64,000 nt of DNA from an uncultured Hyphomicrobiales bacterium (GTDB lineage Bacteria; Pseudomonadota; Alphaproteobacteria; Rhizobiales; Beijerinckiaceae). The position numbers and the translations under genes are program-made. Location of the stretch: positions 62,001-126,000 of the forward strand of contig CAIUWR010000032.1 of NCBI GenBank assembly GCA_903902915.1. The letters are read 5' to 3'. The notes beneath the pieces are model-generated. The model made no database searches. It had not been told where the DNA came from and saw only the letters and a list, made by a program, of their open reading frames with translations. Shown here in pieces: positions 26,865-35,289 of this stretch; the stretch's first letter is position 1, and the number at the start of each line of letters is the position of its first letter.

Positions 26865-28094
26865 ATGAACGCAGCCTCTCCCCTCCTCCCCGTCGCGCAA
26901 GCCCTCGTCCAGGTGCTGGCTTCCGCCCCAGAGCCTCTCGCCACCGAAACCGTGCCGCTGGCCGCCGCGCGCGGCCGCACCCTTGCGCGCGATCTCGCCG
27001 CCCTGCGCACCCAGCCGCCATTCAACGCCTCGGCCATGGATGGCTACGCCCTGCGGGCGGACGATCTTGCGACGGTCCCGAGGCGTCTGAGGGTGATCGG
27101 CGCGAGCGCGGCCGGTCACGGCTTCAGCGGCGCCCTCGCTGCTGGCGAGGCTGTGCGCATCTTCACCGGAGCCCCCGTGCCCCCGGGCGCCGACACCGTG
27201 ATCATTCAGGAAAACACCACCGCAGACGGCGACCAGGTGACGATTCTCGAGGCGGAGGCCAGGGGGCGCAACATTCGCCTGACCGGGCTCGATTTCAACG
27301 AGGGGGACGCGCTGCTGACGCGCGGCCTGCGGCTCGGCCCCTGCGAGCTGGCTTTGGCGGCCGCGATGAATCACGCAACGGTTCCCGTCACCCGCCGCCC
27401 GCGAATCGCCCTGCTGGCCACCGGCGACGAACTGGTGAAGCCCGGCGACGCGCTCGGCCCTGACCAGATCGTCACCTCCAACACCTATGCGGTCGGCGCC
27501 TATGCGGAAGCGGCGGGGGCGGAGGTCATTGATCTTGGAATCACGGGCGACACATTCGCCGCCATCGAAGCGGGCATCCGCGCCGCGCGCGCGGCGGAGG
27601 CCGATGTGCTGGTGACGCTGGGCGGCGCCTCGGTCGGCGACCATGACCTCGTGCAAACGGCGCTGGCCAATGAAGGCATGGAGCTCGGCTTCTGGAAAAT
27701 CGCCATGCGCCCCGGCAAGCCGCTCATGCACGGGCGAATCGGCGACATGCGGATCCTCGGCCTGCCAGGCAATCCGGTCTCGGCCATTGTTTGCGGCGTG
27801 CTGTTTCTGATTCCCCTCATCCGCGCGCTGGCTGGCGACCCGCTCGCCGGGGCGGATCAGACGGAATCGGCTGTGCTGGGCGGCGATCTGCCGCCCAATG
27901 ATTCGCGGCAAGATTATCTGCGGGCGACGCTTGTGGGGACCGAGGGCCTGCCGGTGGCGACGCCGTTCGGACGGCAGGATTCGTCCATGCTGCGGGTGCT
28001 GGCGCGTTCGCATTGCCTTGTGGTGCGCCCACCCCACGCCCCCGCCGCGAAGGCGGGCGATCCGTGCCGGATCATCCGTTTAGCGACGCCTTGA
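26865..28094 (+). CDS. moeA: Molybdopterin molybdenumtransferase
   Basis: Inserts molybdate into adenylylated molybdopterin. 409 residues. Blocks visible: FNASAMDGYALRADD (substrate domain), FTGAPVPPGADTVI, LATGDELVKPGD, VTLGGASVGDHD and PGKPLMHGRIG followed by LPGNPVSA. The C-terminal small domain ends RIIRLATP. Start ATG 26865, weak ribosome site. The 3' end overlaps the convergent Ntn-hydrolase gene by 23 bp. In related genomes lexA commonly follows moeA (my recollection); it does not here. Confidence 0.96.
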   Translation: MNAASPLLPVAQALVQVLASAPEPLATETVPLAAARGRTLARDLAALRTQPPFNASAMDGYALRADDLATVPRRLRVIGASAAGHGFSGALAAGEAVRIFTGAPVPPGADTVIIQENTTADGDQVTILEAEARGRNIRLTGLDFNEGDALLTRGLRLGPCELALAAAMNHATVPVTRRPRIALLATGDELVKPGDALGPDQIVTSNTYAVGAYAEAAGAEVIDLGITGDTFAAIEAGIRAARAAEADVLVTLGGASVGDHDLVQTALANEGMELGFWKIAMRPGKPLMHGRIGDMRILGLPGNPVSAIVCGVLFLIPLIRALAGDPLAGADQTESAVLGGDLPPNDSRQDYLRATLVGTEGLPVATPFGRQDSSMLRVLARSHCLVVRPPHAPAAKAGDPCRIIRLATP

Positions 28095-28929
28095 GGCCAG
28101 CGCGACGGCCAAAGTCGAGCTTGAAACCCGCAGACTTGCGCCGGACCGTGGGAATGCGCTTGCGCTGAAGCCAGCGGAACCCGTCATGGCGGGTGATGAT
28201 GGCCAGATCCACCGGGCCGCCGATGGTCTTGAGGCGCCGGTCCGCCCTCAGCCGCTCGAAGGCGAGCGATGTGTCCATGAGGAAACGGGCCACCTCCACA
28301 GCGTCGAGCAATGGCATGCCCGGCGTAACGAGCATGGGGCTGTCGGTGCTGTCGTCCGACAGATCGCCTGAGTCGTGATTGAACAGCGCCACCTCCGCGA
28401 GTTCCGCTTCGGCCATATTGAAGCCCGCCTGCGGCAAATCGCCGAGCAACCGATTGATGCAGCCAGCCTGGCCTTCCCAGCTCAAACCATATTCATCCTC
28501 GCCCCAGACAAGCTCCGGCTCGATTCGCTCCATGCCGTCGAATCGGATGGACCAGGTTTCGGGCAAATTGGCGCGAGCTGAATATCCGCTGAGAATCAAC
28601 GTGCTGCGAATTGGCGACAGGCTGGCCATGGACGCCTCGAGAATGAAGTCCCGAAGCTTCGTCGCAACATCCGCAAGCGTGTAGGAATCCTTCTCGATGA
28701 AGCAGGATGCGCCGCGCAACGCGGCGCGTATGCTGAAATCCTGCATCACGGAGGTCAGTGCGCGCGTGCCCACCGCGCCATCGCCGCTGATCAGAACGCC
28801 GATCGGCAAGCCCCGGACAAGCTGGATGTTCTTGTCGGCGTTCATATAGAGATGCCCGCGATGCAGCACGGCGCTGTCGCTGGCCATCACCACGCCGTCC
28901 TGCACTTTAATGGAGAGAATGATCGTCAC
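28072..28929 (-). CDS. Proteasome-like Ntn hydrolase, solitary
   Basis: A 285-residue protein I read as a member of the N-terminal-nucleophile hydrolase superfamily. If translation starts at GTG 28929, Met removal exposes Thr as residue 1; then TIILSIKVQDGVVMASDSAVL places Asp exactly at 17, and a Lys is at 32 (NADKNIQ), close to the Thr1/Asp17/Lys33 triad of HslV and proteasome beta subunits. IGVLISGDGAVGTRAL fits the next conserved block. The C-terminal third (from about 190) is longer than in HslV. An ATG at 28968 would bury the Thr behind 13 residues, either as a propeptide or a wrong start; neither start has a strong ribosome site. There is no unfoldase or partner nearby. The fold is inference; the alternative is an unrelated hypothetical protein. 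Confidence 0.6.
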   Translation of the reverse strand: MTIILSIKVQDGVVMASDSAVLHRGHLYMNADKNIQLVRGLPIGVLISGDGAVGTRALTSVMQDFSIRAALRGASCFIEKDSYTLADVATKLRDFILEASMASLSPIRSTLILSGYSARANLPETWSIRFDGMERIEPELVWGEDEYGLSWEGQAGCINRLLGDLPQAGFNMAEAELAEVALFNHDSGDLSDDSTDSPMLVTPGMPLLDAVEVARFLMDTSLAFERLRADRRLKTIGGPVDLAIITRHDGFRWLQRKRIPTVRRKSAGFKLDFGRRAGLKASLNG

Positions 28930-28968
28930 AGGCGAAATCCAAATCTGCTCTCGGAAGACACGCGCCAT

Positions 28969-29221
28969 TACATGAATTTACGTAAAGAGCGTTTCTCCAT
29001 CAGATACATAAAGGCGTCTGTTGCGGAAAATGCAAGGAAAGCGGACGTTGCGTCAATAGCCGAACCCGGCTTTCCAGAGAAATATTATTGTTTTCGTTAC
29101 GAATAATGACGCCACGGAAACCAAATACGTTGCCAAAAAGATACAACCAAGCGATTCCGCGACAACCAACGGACGTTTTCAACAAAAATGGAAAATGAAT
29201 AGTCAATCACCGCAGGTGATT
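28969..29221. other. Intergenic region without a recognisable gene
   Basis: About 250 bases, clearly richer in A and T than the surroundings, between the Ntn hydrolase gene (whose promoter it should hold) and tRNA-Cys. I see no convincing gene or hairpin. Confidence 0.5.
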
Positions 29222-29295
29222 TGGAGGCCTCGCCCGGAATCGAACCGGGGTGCAAGGATTTGCAGTCCTCTGCGTAGCCACTCCGCCACGAGGCC
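29222..29295 (-). tRNA. tRNA-Cys (anticodon GCA)
   Basis: On the minus strand the 5' acceptor GGCCTCG pairs with CGAGGCC. The anticodon loop reads CTGCAAA with anticodon GCA, and the T arm holds GGTTCGATTCC. Discriminator T is followed by an encoded CCA (29222-29224). The full cloverleaf can be drawn. Confidence 0.96.
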
Positions 29296-29470
29296 GCTGC
29301 GGGCCACGGCCCGGAGCGAGGCCCTCATAGCAAGGAAACAACCTCCCCGGCAAGGCGAACCTGCGCTGCGGGACGATTTCTTCCCTGCGTTCAAAATTAG
29401 AGGGGCGGACGAATAAATCGCTTTGCAATTCCGTCATCAGTTGCTAGAAGCCCGTCACGCCAAGGCGTGT

Positions 29471-29546
29471 TCCCCGATAGCTCAGTTGGTAGAGCATTCG
29501 ACTGTTAATCGAATTGTCGCAGGTTCGAGTCCTGCTCGGGGAGCCA
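29471..29546 (+). tRNA. tRNA-Asn (anticodon GTT)
   Basis: Acceptor TCCCCGA pairs with TCGGGGA. The D arm is GCTCAGTTGGTAGAGC, the anticodon stem TTCGA/TCGAA with loop CTGTTAA (GTT), and the T arm GCAGGTTCGAGTCCTGC. CCA is encoded at 29544-29546. GatCAB, which in many bacteria makes Asn-tRNA(Asn), is encoded later in this window. Confidence 0.97.
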
Positions 29547-29611
29547 TTCGTTTCCGAACCTTCGCCGCAGTAGCGGTTAGCAGTGCGCCAAGGTTAAGGC
29601 GCAGGCTTCGC

Positions 29612-32200
29612 TCAAAATCCCCATCGCCGCACGAACCATACCTTCGCCAGATGGGTCATCACTGCGTAGGTCAGCATCATGATGGCGACCAGCGGCCAAT
29701 AGTGCCAGGGCAACGCTACGAAACCCAGCGCTGAACCAGCCCATGTGAACGGCAGGCTGATTCCTATGGTGCAGATGATGACGGTCGTGGCTATGAGCGC
29801 CGGGCTCGCGCGGCTTTCAATGAAGGGAATTCTGGCGGTTCTGATGATATGTACAATCAGCGTCTGCGTCAGAAGCGACTCCACGAACCACCCTGTTTGA
29901 AAGAGCGGCGGATTGGTCCATGCGCCGAAGACGTAGAGCATCATCGCGAAAGTGGCGTAGTCGAAGATCGAGCTGATCGGGCCGATGCAGACCATGAATT
30001 TGAAAATGTTGCTGATGTCCCAACGTCGCGGCGCCGAGAGATAATCTTCATCGACATTGTCGGTGGGAATGGTCGATTGGGAGAAGTCGTAGAGGAGGTT
30101 GTTCGTGAGCACCTGAATCGGCGCCATCGGCAGGAACGGCAGAAAGATGCTGGCGCCGAGCACGCTGAACATGTTCCCGAAGTTGGAACTTGCGCCCATG
30201 CGAATATATTTTGTGATGTTCGCGAAGGTCCGCCGACCTTCGACCACGCCTGTTCGCAGCACCAGCAAGTTCTTTTCCAGCAGAATGATGTCGGCGGATT
30301 CCTTCGCGATATCCACCGCCGTATCGACTGAAACGCCAACGTCCGCAGCCTTCAGCGCGGGACTGTCGTTGATGCCGTCCCCAAGAAAGCCGACCACATG
30401 TCCCCGTCGATGCAGGGCGCCGATCACCCTTTCCTTTTGCGCGGGCGTTAGTTTGGCGAAGACGGTGGTTTTGCTGGCGGCCTCAGAGAGATCGTCGTCG
30501 CTCATAGTGGCGATCACGCTTCCCAGAAGGACGGTTCCGACGTCCAATTTCACTTCCGCACAGACCTTGCGCGTGATGATCTCATTGTCTCCTGTGAGAA
30601 TTTTGATGCGCACGCCCTTCGCCGCCAGCGCCGCGATCGCTTCGCCCGCGCTGTCCTTCGGCGGATCGAGGAAGGCGATGTACCCGAGCAGCGTGAGGCC
30701 AGATTCATCCTCCAGCTTATAATCTGCTTTCGGTTGTTCGATGGTCTTGAACGCGACGGCGACGACACGGAAACCGTCCGCATTCAGCGCCTCCATTTCC
30801 TGCTTCGCCGTCTGGAAGTGACTGGCGTCGAGCACGCCGGTTTCCTCGCCAACCTTGTAGCTGGTGCAGACCGCGAAGATCTCCTCGACGGCGCCCTTGC
30901 AAATCAGAACGTGCTTTCCATTCGCCGAAGCGACAACGACGGAAAGGCGACGCCGCGAAAAATCGAAGGGAAGTTCGTCCACCTTCGCGTAACCGCCGTC
31001 GCTTCCTAATTCCTTGTGCAGCTCCACATGCGCAAGGACGGCGTCATCAAGCAGATTGCGCAAGCCTGACTGGAAGTGACTATTGAGAAAGGCGTAACGC
31101 AGAACTTCGTCCGACTCCTCGCCGCGAATGTCGAGGTGGCGCTTGAGGATGATGCGGTCCTGGGTCAGCGTTCCGGTCTTGTCGGTGCAAAGGACATCCA
31201 TGGCGCCGATGTTCTGGATGGCGCTGAGCCGCTTGACGATCACCTTTTCACGCGACATGGCGACCGCGCCCCGCGCAAGATTGACGGTGACGATCATGGG
31301 CAGCATTTCGGGGGTCAGCCCGACGGCGACCGCGACGGCGAACAGCAAGGCCTCCAGCCAGTCATGCTTGGTCAGCCCGTTGATGAGGAAGACGGTCGGC
31401 GCCATCACCAGAATGAAGCGGATCATCAACCAGGCGAATTTCTCGATCCCGCGATCAAAGGCTGTGGGAACCTCCTTGCCCGCAAGATCCTTCGCGAGCT
31501 GTCCGAAAAAGGTCGCGCTTCCTGTGCGCAGGATCACGCCAGTGGCGTAACCGGACACGACATTGGCGCCCATGAAACACAGGTTCGGCAAATCAAACGG
31601 ATCGTCGCCGCGCCCCTCGCCAGCCTGAGCCTGTTTCTCGGCGGGCATGGCCTCGCCGGTCAGCGCCGACTGATTGATGAAGAGATCCTTGGCTTCCAGC
31701 AGGCGAAGATCGGCGGGGATCATGTCCCCCGCCGACAGCCGAACCACGTCGCCGGGCGCGAGGCTGTCCAGCGTCACTTCTTCGAAGGGGTCGCCTGCGG
31801 GGGTCGGCGTGCGCCTCACGCTCGCGCGCGTATGAACCATGGCCCGCAGCCGGGCGGCGGCTTCGTTGGAGCGGTGCTCCTGAACGAAAGCGGTGACGAC
31901 GGCGAGAACCACCATGATGAGGATGACGACCGCCGCCCGAACGTCTCCCAGAAAAAGCGAAATCACGGCCAAGGTCAGCAAAAGGCCGTTCAAGGGATTG
32001 CGCAACCGCCCCCAGAGCTCTTCGGCGATCGAGGCTTTGTGCTCCTTGCTGACACGATTGGGCCCGAAGGACGCCAGCCGCGCTTGCGCCTCTGCGCGGG
32101 ACAGGCCTTGCGGCGATGACCCGATCCGAACACAGGCCTCCGCCGGTTCCAGACGGCTGATCGTGGGCAGGTCCGCATCTTTCAGAACGGGAGGCAGCAT
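29612..32200 (-). CDS. mgtA: Magnesium-translocating P-type ATPase
   Basis: A type IIIB P-type ATPase for Mg2+ uptake at the inner membrane; 862 residues from ATG 32200 (an upstream frame to 32326 lacks a ribosome site and a family N-terminus). Order of blocks: N-terminal cation-ATPase domain (EEALRLG-like GLSRAEAQARLASFGPN), membrane pair 1, actuator with SALTGEAMP, membrane pair 2 with VGLTPEMLPMIV, phosphorylation motif DKTGTLT, nucleotide domain, LTGDNEIITRKV, GDGINDSPALKAADVGVSVD hinge, then six C-terminal helices with the MgtA-type DNVDEDYL segment. No Mg2+-sensing leader is recognised upstream. It is convergent with the tRNA-Asn gene. Confidence 0.93.
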   Translation of the reverse strand: MLPPVLKDADLPTISRLEPAEACVRIGSSPQGLSRAEAQARLASFGPNRVSKEHKASIAEELWGRLRNPLNGLLLTLAVISLFLGDVRAAVVILIMVVLAVVTAFVQEHRSNEAAARLRAMVHTRASVRRTPTPAGDPFEEVTLDSLAPGDVVRLSAGDMIPADLRLLEAKDLFINQSALTGEAMPAEKQAQAGEGRGDDPFDLPNLCFMGANVVSGYATGVILRTGSATFFGQLAKDLAGKEVPTAFDRGIEKFAWLMIRFILVMAPTVFLINGLTKHDWLEALLFAVAVAVGLTPEMLPMIVTVNLARGAVAMSREKVIVKRLSAIQNIGAMDVLCTDKTGTLTQDRIILKRHLDIRGEESDEVLRYAFLNSHFQSGLRNLLDDAVLAHVELHKELGSDGGYAKVDELPFDFSRRRLSVVVASANGKHVLICKGAVEEIFAVCTSYKVGEETGVLDASHFQTAKQEMEALNADGFRVVAVAFKTIEQPKADYKLEDESGLTLLGYIAFLDPPKDSAGEAIAALAAKGVRIKILTGDNEIITRKVCAEVKLDVGTVLLGSVIATMSDDDLSEAASKTTVFAKLTPAQKERVIGALHRRGHVVGFLGDGINDSPALKAADVGVSVDTAVDIAKESADIILLEKNLLVLRTGVVEGRRTFANITKYIRMGASSNFGNMFSVLGASIFLPFLPMAPIQVLTNNLLYDFSQSTIPTDNVDEDYLSAPRRWDISNIFKFMVCIGPISSIFDYATFAMMLYVFGAWTNPPLFQTGWFVESLLTQTLIVHIIRTARIPFIESRASPALIATTVIICTIGISLPFTWAGSALGFVALPWHYWPLVAIMMLTYAVMTHLAKVWFVRRWGF

Positions 32201-32328
32201 GTCATCGCCTGATGTCCATGTCCGATAACTTGCGGCTGAGCATTTGCGTTCCGCCACCCGAAAAAAGCGCTTGGCCCCACACACGCCGCCCGGCATAACA
32301 GAGGCAATCATTTCAGGAGGAGACACCC

Positions 32329-33177
32329 ATGACCGACGCCACTTTGGGACTCGCGTCCCTGCCCCAGCAGAACGTCCTCGTGAAGGTCGAGGACGGGATC
32401 GCCTGGGTGACGCTCAATCGTCCGTCCAAACGCAACGCGATCAATCCGGGCATCGTCTTCGAAATGGTGCAGGTGATGGATGTGCTGGAGATGGAGGACA
32501 GCGCGCGCTGCGTCGTCATCACCGGCGCGGGCGACGCTTTCTCCGCTGGGCAGGATCTGAAGGAATATTTCCGCGAGCCGGACGCTGGCCATCCCATCGC
32601 CCGCGAGCGGCTGCATCGGGCCAACGCCGCATGGCAGTGGCGCCGCATGATGTTCTATTCCAAGCCGACGATCGCCATGGTCAACGGCTGGTGCTTCGGC
32701 GGCGCCTTCCAGGTGCTGCTCGCCTGCGATCTGGCGGTGGCCGACGAAGAGGCGACCTTCGGCCTGTCGGAAATCAACTGGGGCATCATCCCCGCCGGCA
32801 TCGTGACGAAATCGGTCGCCATGGCGCTCTCCCAGCGCAAGGCGCTCTATTACATCCTCACCGGCGAGACCTTCAACGGCCGCACGGCGGAGGATATCGG
32901 CCTGGTGAATTTCGCCGTGCCGAAGGACCAGTTGGTCGCTCGCACCACCGCCATCGCGAAGAAGCTGATCGAGAAGAACCCGCAGGTTCTGCGCGCCGCC
33001 AAGACGGCCTATCACTACACCCGCGACATGTCGTGGGATGCGGCGGCGGAATATCTCGCCTCCAAGAACGACCAGACCGCCTTCCGCGATCCTGAAAAGG
33101 GCGCATCCAAGGGCATGAACCAGTTCCTCGACGAGAAATCCTATCGCCCAGGCCTCGGCGCCTATCGCAGGGATTGA
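32329..33177 (+). CDS. Enoyl-CoA hydratase/isomerase family protein, p-hydroxycinnamoyl-CoA hydratase/lyase-like
   Basis: A crotonase-fold enzyme of 282 residues; AGGAGG precedes the ATG. It tracks hydroxycinnamoyl-CoA hydratase/lyase (HCHL, Ech of Pseudomonas) closely: DLKEYFREPDAG, KPTIAMVNGWCFGG, EATFGLSEINWG, and NQFLDEKSYRPGLGAYRR at the end. HCHL turns feruloyl- or coumaroyl-CoA into the aromatic aldehyde and acetyl-CoA. Against the HCHL sequence as I recall it, E148 (E143) and Y80 (Y75) are kept, but Q75 replaces M70 and Q128 replaces S123. The enzyme may therefore act on a different cinnamoyl- or phenylpropanoyl-CoA, or only hydrate. It is first in an operon with an acyl-CoA ligase and an acyl-CoA dehydrogenase. 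Confidence 0.85.
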   Translation: MTDATLGLASLPQQNVLVKVEDGIAWVTLNRPSKRNAINPGIVFEMVQVMDVLEMEDSARCVVITGAGDAFSAGQDLKEYFREPDAGHPIARERLHRANAAWQWRRMMFYSKPTIAMVNGWCFGGAFQVLLACDLAVADEEATFGLSEINWGIIPAGIVTKSVAMALSQRKALYYILTGETFNGRTAEDIGLVNFAVPKDQLVARTTAIAKKLIEKNPQVLRAAKTAYHYTRDMSWDAAAEYLASKNDQTAFRDPEKGASKGMNQFLDEKSYRPGLGAYRRD

Positions 33178-33179
33178 TC

Positions 33180-35282
33180 ATGTCAGATCTGCGTCCCGCC
33201 CTCGCGCGGTTCCTGCGCCCGCGATCCATCGCGGTCGTCGGCGCTTCCACCGAGCCGCTTTCCGTGGGCAACAATGTGCTCGTGAACCTGCGGAGCTTCG
33301 GCTTCGCAGGGGATCTGCATTTCGTCAGCCGCAGCAGGGCCGAGATCGACGGGGCGCCCTGCGTGCCGACCATCGACGACCTGCCGATGGGCGTGGACGC
33401 GCTGGTGCTGATCGTGCCCGCGCAAGCCGTGCCCGAATCCATCGAGGCCTGCGCGCGGCGCGGGGTTGGCGGCGTCGTTGTCTTCGCCTCGGGCTTCAGC
33501 GAGCAGGACGAGGCGGGCGCGCTGGCGCAGACCACCTTCGCAAAGACCGCACGCGATGCGGGCATGGCCGTGCTCGGCCCCAATTGCATCGGCTGCGTGA
33601 ATTACGCCGATGGCGTGCCGCTCACCTTCGAACCCGTCGAGCCCCGCCCCACCAATCGCCCGGGCGTCTGCGTCATCGCACAAAGCGGCGCCATGCAGGG
33701 CAATGTGCGCTACGCCCTGATGGCGCGCGGCGTGCCGGTGGCGCAATCCATCTCCACCGGCAATGAAGCGGTGCTCAGCGCCGAGGATTACCTCGATCTG
33801 CTGATCGAGGATCCCTCCATCAGCGCCTTCTCGCTCTTCGTCGAGCAGATCCGCGATCCTCAACGCTTTCTGTCCCTCGCCCGCCGCGCCCGCGCCGCCG
33901 CAAAGCCCATCGTGCTGCTGCATCCCGGTCAGAGCTCGCGCGCCCGCGAGGCGGCGAAGTCGCATACCGGCGCGCTGGCGGGCGACCACGCCATCATGCG
34001 CGCCTGCGTGGAGCGCGAAGGCGTCATCATGGTCGGCGGCATCGACGAGCTGTTCGATGTGACGACCCTCGTCGCGCGCTATCCCACGCCCGTGACCGGC
34101 GGCGTGGGCGTGCTCAGCAATTCAGGCGCCCTGCGCGGCTTCTCGCTGGATTTCTGCGAGGAGGTCGGCCTCGATCTGCCGGAGCTCTCGCCCGGCGCCC
34201 ATGAGGCGCTGCGCAAGGCGCTTCCCTCTTTCGCCGCCATCGACAACCCGCTCGACATCACGGCGGCGGGCATGCAGAAGCCGAGCCTGTTCGGCGACAG
34301 CGCGGCGATCATGCTCGACGATCCGCGCATAGGGTTTCTGCTGGTCGCGGCCATGGGCGGGGGCAAGCCGCAGCAACTCAACAAATGGCGCGCCCTGCAA
34401 CCTGTGCTCGTGGCGGCGCAAAAGCCCGTCGCCGTGGCCTATCTGGGCGACGACTATCCGCTGGACGCCCAATTCATGCAGGAGATCCGCGACAGCGCCA
34501 TCCCCTTCTTCCGCTCCCCCGACCGCGCCCTGCGGGCGCTGGCGCGGCTGGCGGCCCATGGGCGCGCGCAGCCGCAAGCGAGCCCGCCCGCGAAGCCTCT
34601 CGAACCTCTCGCCCTCGACACACGCGGCCCCGTGGCGGAATGGCGCGGCAAGAAAATCCTCAACGCGCTGGGCGTGGCGACGCCCCAGGGCGACCTTGCG
34701 CGCAATCTCGAAGAGGCCCGCGCCATCGCCGCGCGCATCGGTTATCCCGTCGTCATCAAGGCGCAGGCGGACGCCTTGGCCCACAAGAGCGAGGCGGGCG
34801 GCGTCATCGTCGGCGTCGCCGATGAGGCGGCGTTGGTGGAGGCCCATGGCAGGCTGCTCGCCAATGTCCGCGCCTATGACCCAGCGCTCGCGCTTGACGG
34901 CGTGCTCATCGAGCGCATGGCGCCGCGCGGGGGGCTGGAGATGATCGTCGGCGCCCGCCGCGATCCGCTCTGGGGCCCGGTGATCGTCGTCGGCCTTGGC
35001 GGCGTCTGGACCGAGGCTTTGCATGACGCGCGCCTCTTGCCTGCGCAAGCGGGCAAGCACGAGATCGTCGCGGCGCTGGGCCAGCTCAAGGGCGCGGCCC
35101 TGCTGAGCGGGCTGCGCGGCGCGGCCCCGCGCGACGTGGACGCGGTGGCTGAGATCGCCGCCTCGGTCGGCGCGCTAATGCAGGCCGATCCGCGCATCGT
35201 CGAGATCGATGTGAATCCGGTGAATGTCTATGCGCAGGGCGAGGGCGCGCTGGCCCTTGACGCGCTCATCATCATGACGTGA
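33180..35282 (+). CDS. NDP-forming acyl-CoA ligase (acetate-CoA ligase family)
   Basis: A 700-residue single-chain acyl-CoA synthetase (ADP-forming type). The N-terminal CoA-binding Rossmann domain has RPRSIAVVGASTEPLSVGNN, the two succinyl-CoA-ligase-like domains follow with the likely phospho-histidine H262 in SHTGALAGD, and the C-terminal ATP-grasp domain (about 480-700) has GYPVVIKAQADALAHKSEAGG and ends EIDVNPVNVY. The ATG at 33180 is two bases after the stop of the hydratase/lyase-like gene. Feruloyl-CoA synthetase FerA of Sphingobium belongs to this family (from memory), so here it plausibly activates a phenylpropenoic acid for the enzyme encoded just upstream. Other carboxylates remain possible. 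Confidence 0.9.
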   Translation: MSDLRPALARFLRPRSIAVVGASTEPLSVGNNVLVNLRSFGFAGDLHFVSRSRAEIDGAPCVPTIDDLPMGVDALVLIVPAQAVPESIEACARRGVGGVVVFASGFSEQDEAGALAQTTFAKTARDAGMAVLGPNCIGCVNYADGVPLTFEPVEPRPTNRPGVCVIAQSGAMQGNVRYALMARGVPVAQSISTGNEAVLSAEDYLDLLIEDPSISAFSLFVEQIRDPQRFLSLARRARAAAKPIVLLHPGQSSRAREAAKSHTGALAGDHAIMRACVEREGVIMVGGIDELFDVTTLVARYPTPVTGGVGVLSNSGALRGFSLDFCEEVGLDLPELSPGAHEALRKALPSFAAIDNPLDITAAGMQKPSLFGDSAAIMLDDPRIGFLLVAAMGGGKPQQLNKWRALQPVLVAAQKPVAVAYLGDDYPLDAQFMQEIRDSAIPFFRSPDRALRALARLAAHGRAQPQASPPAKPLEPLALDTRGPVAEWRGKKILNALGVATPQGDLARNLEEARAIAARIGYPVVIKAQADALAHKSEAGGVIVGVADEAALVEAHGRLLANVRAYDPALALDGVLIERMAPRGGLEMIVGARRDPLWGPVIVVGLGGVWTEALHDARLLPAQAGKHEIVAALGQLKGAALLSGLRGAAPRDVDAVAEIAASVGALMQADPRIVEIDVNPVNVYAQGEGALALDALIIMT

Positions 35283-35289
35283 GGGCGCC

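Noticed and set aside
29222-29546. The tRNA-Cys/tRNA-Asn pair as an integration site for a mobile element
   Set aside because: No integrase, no repeat of a tRNA 3' end nearby, and core-like genes on both sides.
32201-32328. A Mg2+-sensing riboswitch or leader peptide before mgtA
   Set aside because: Only about 130 bases separate the divergent starts, and I see neither a proline-rich leader nor a stable alternating stem set.
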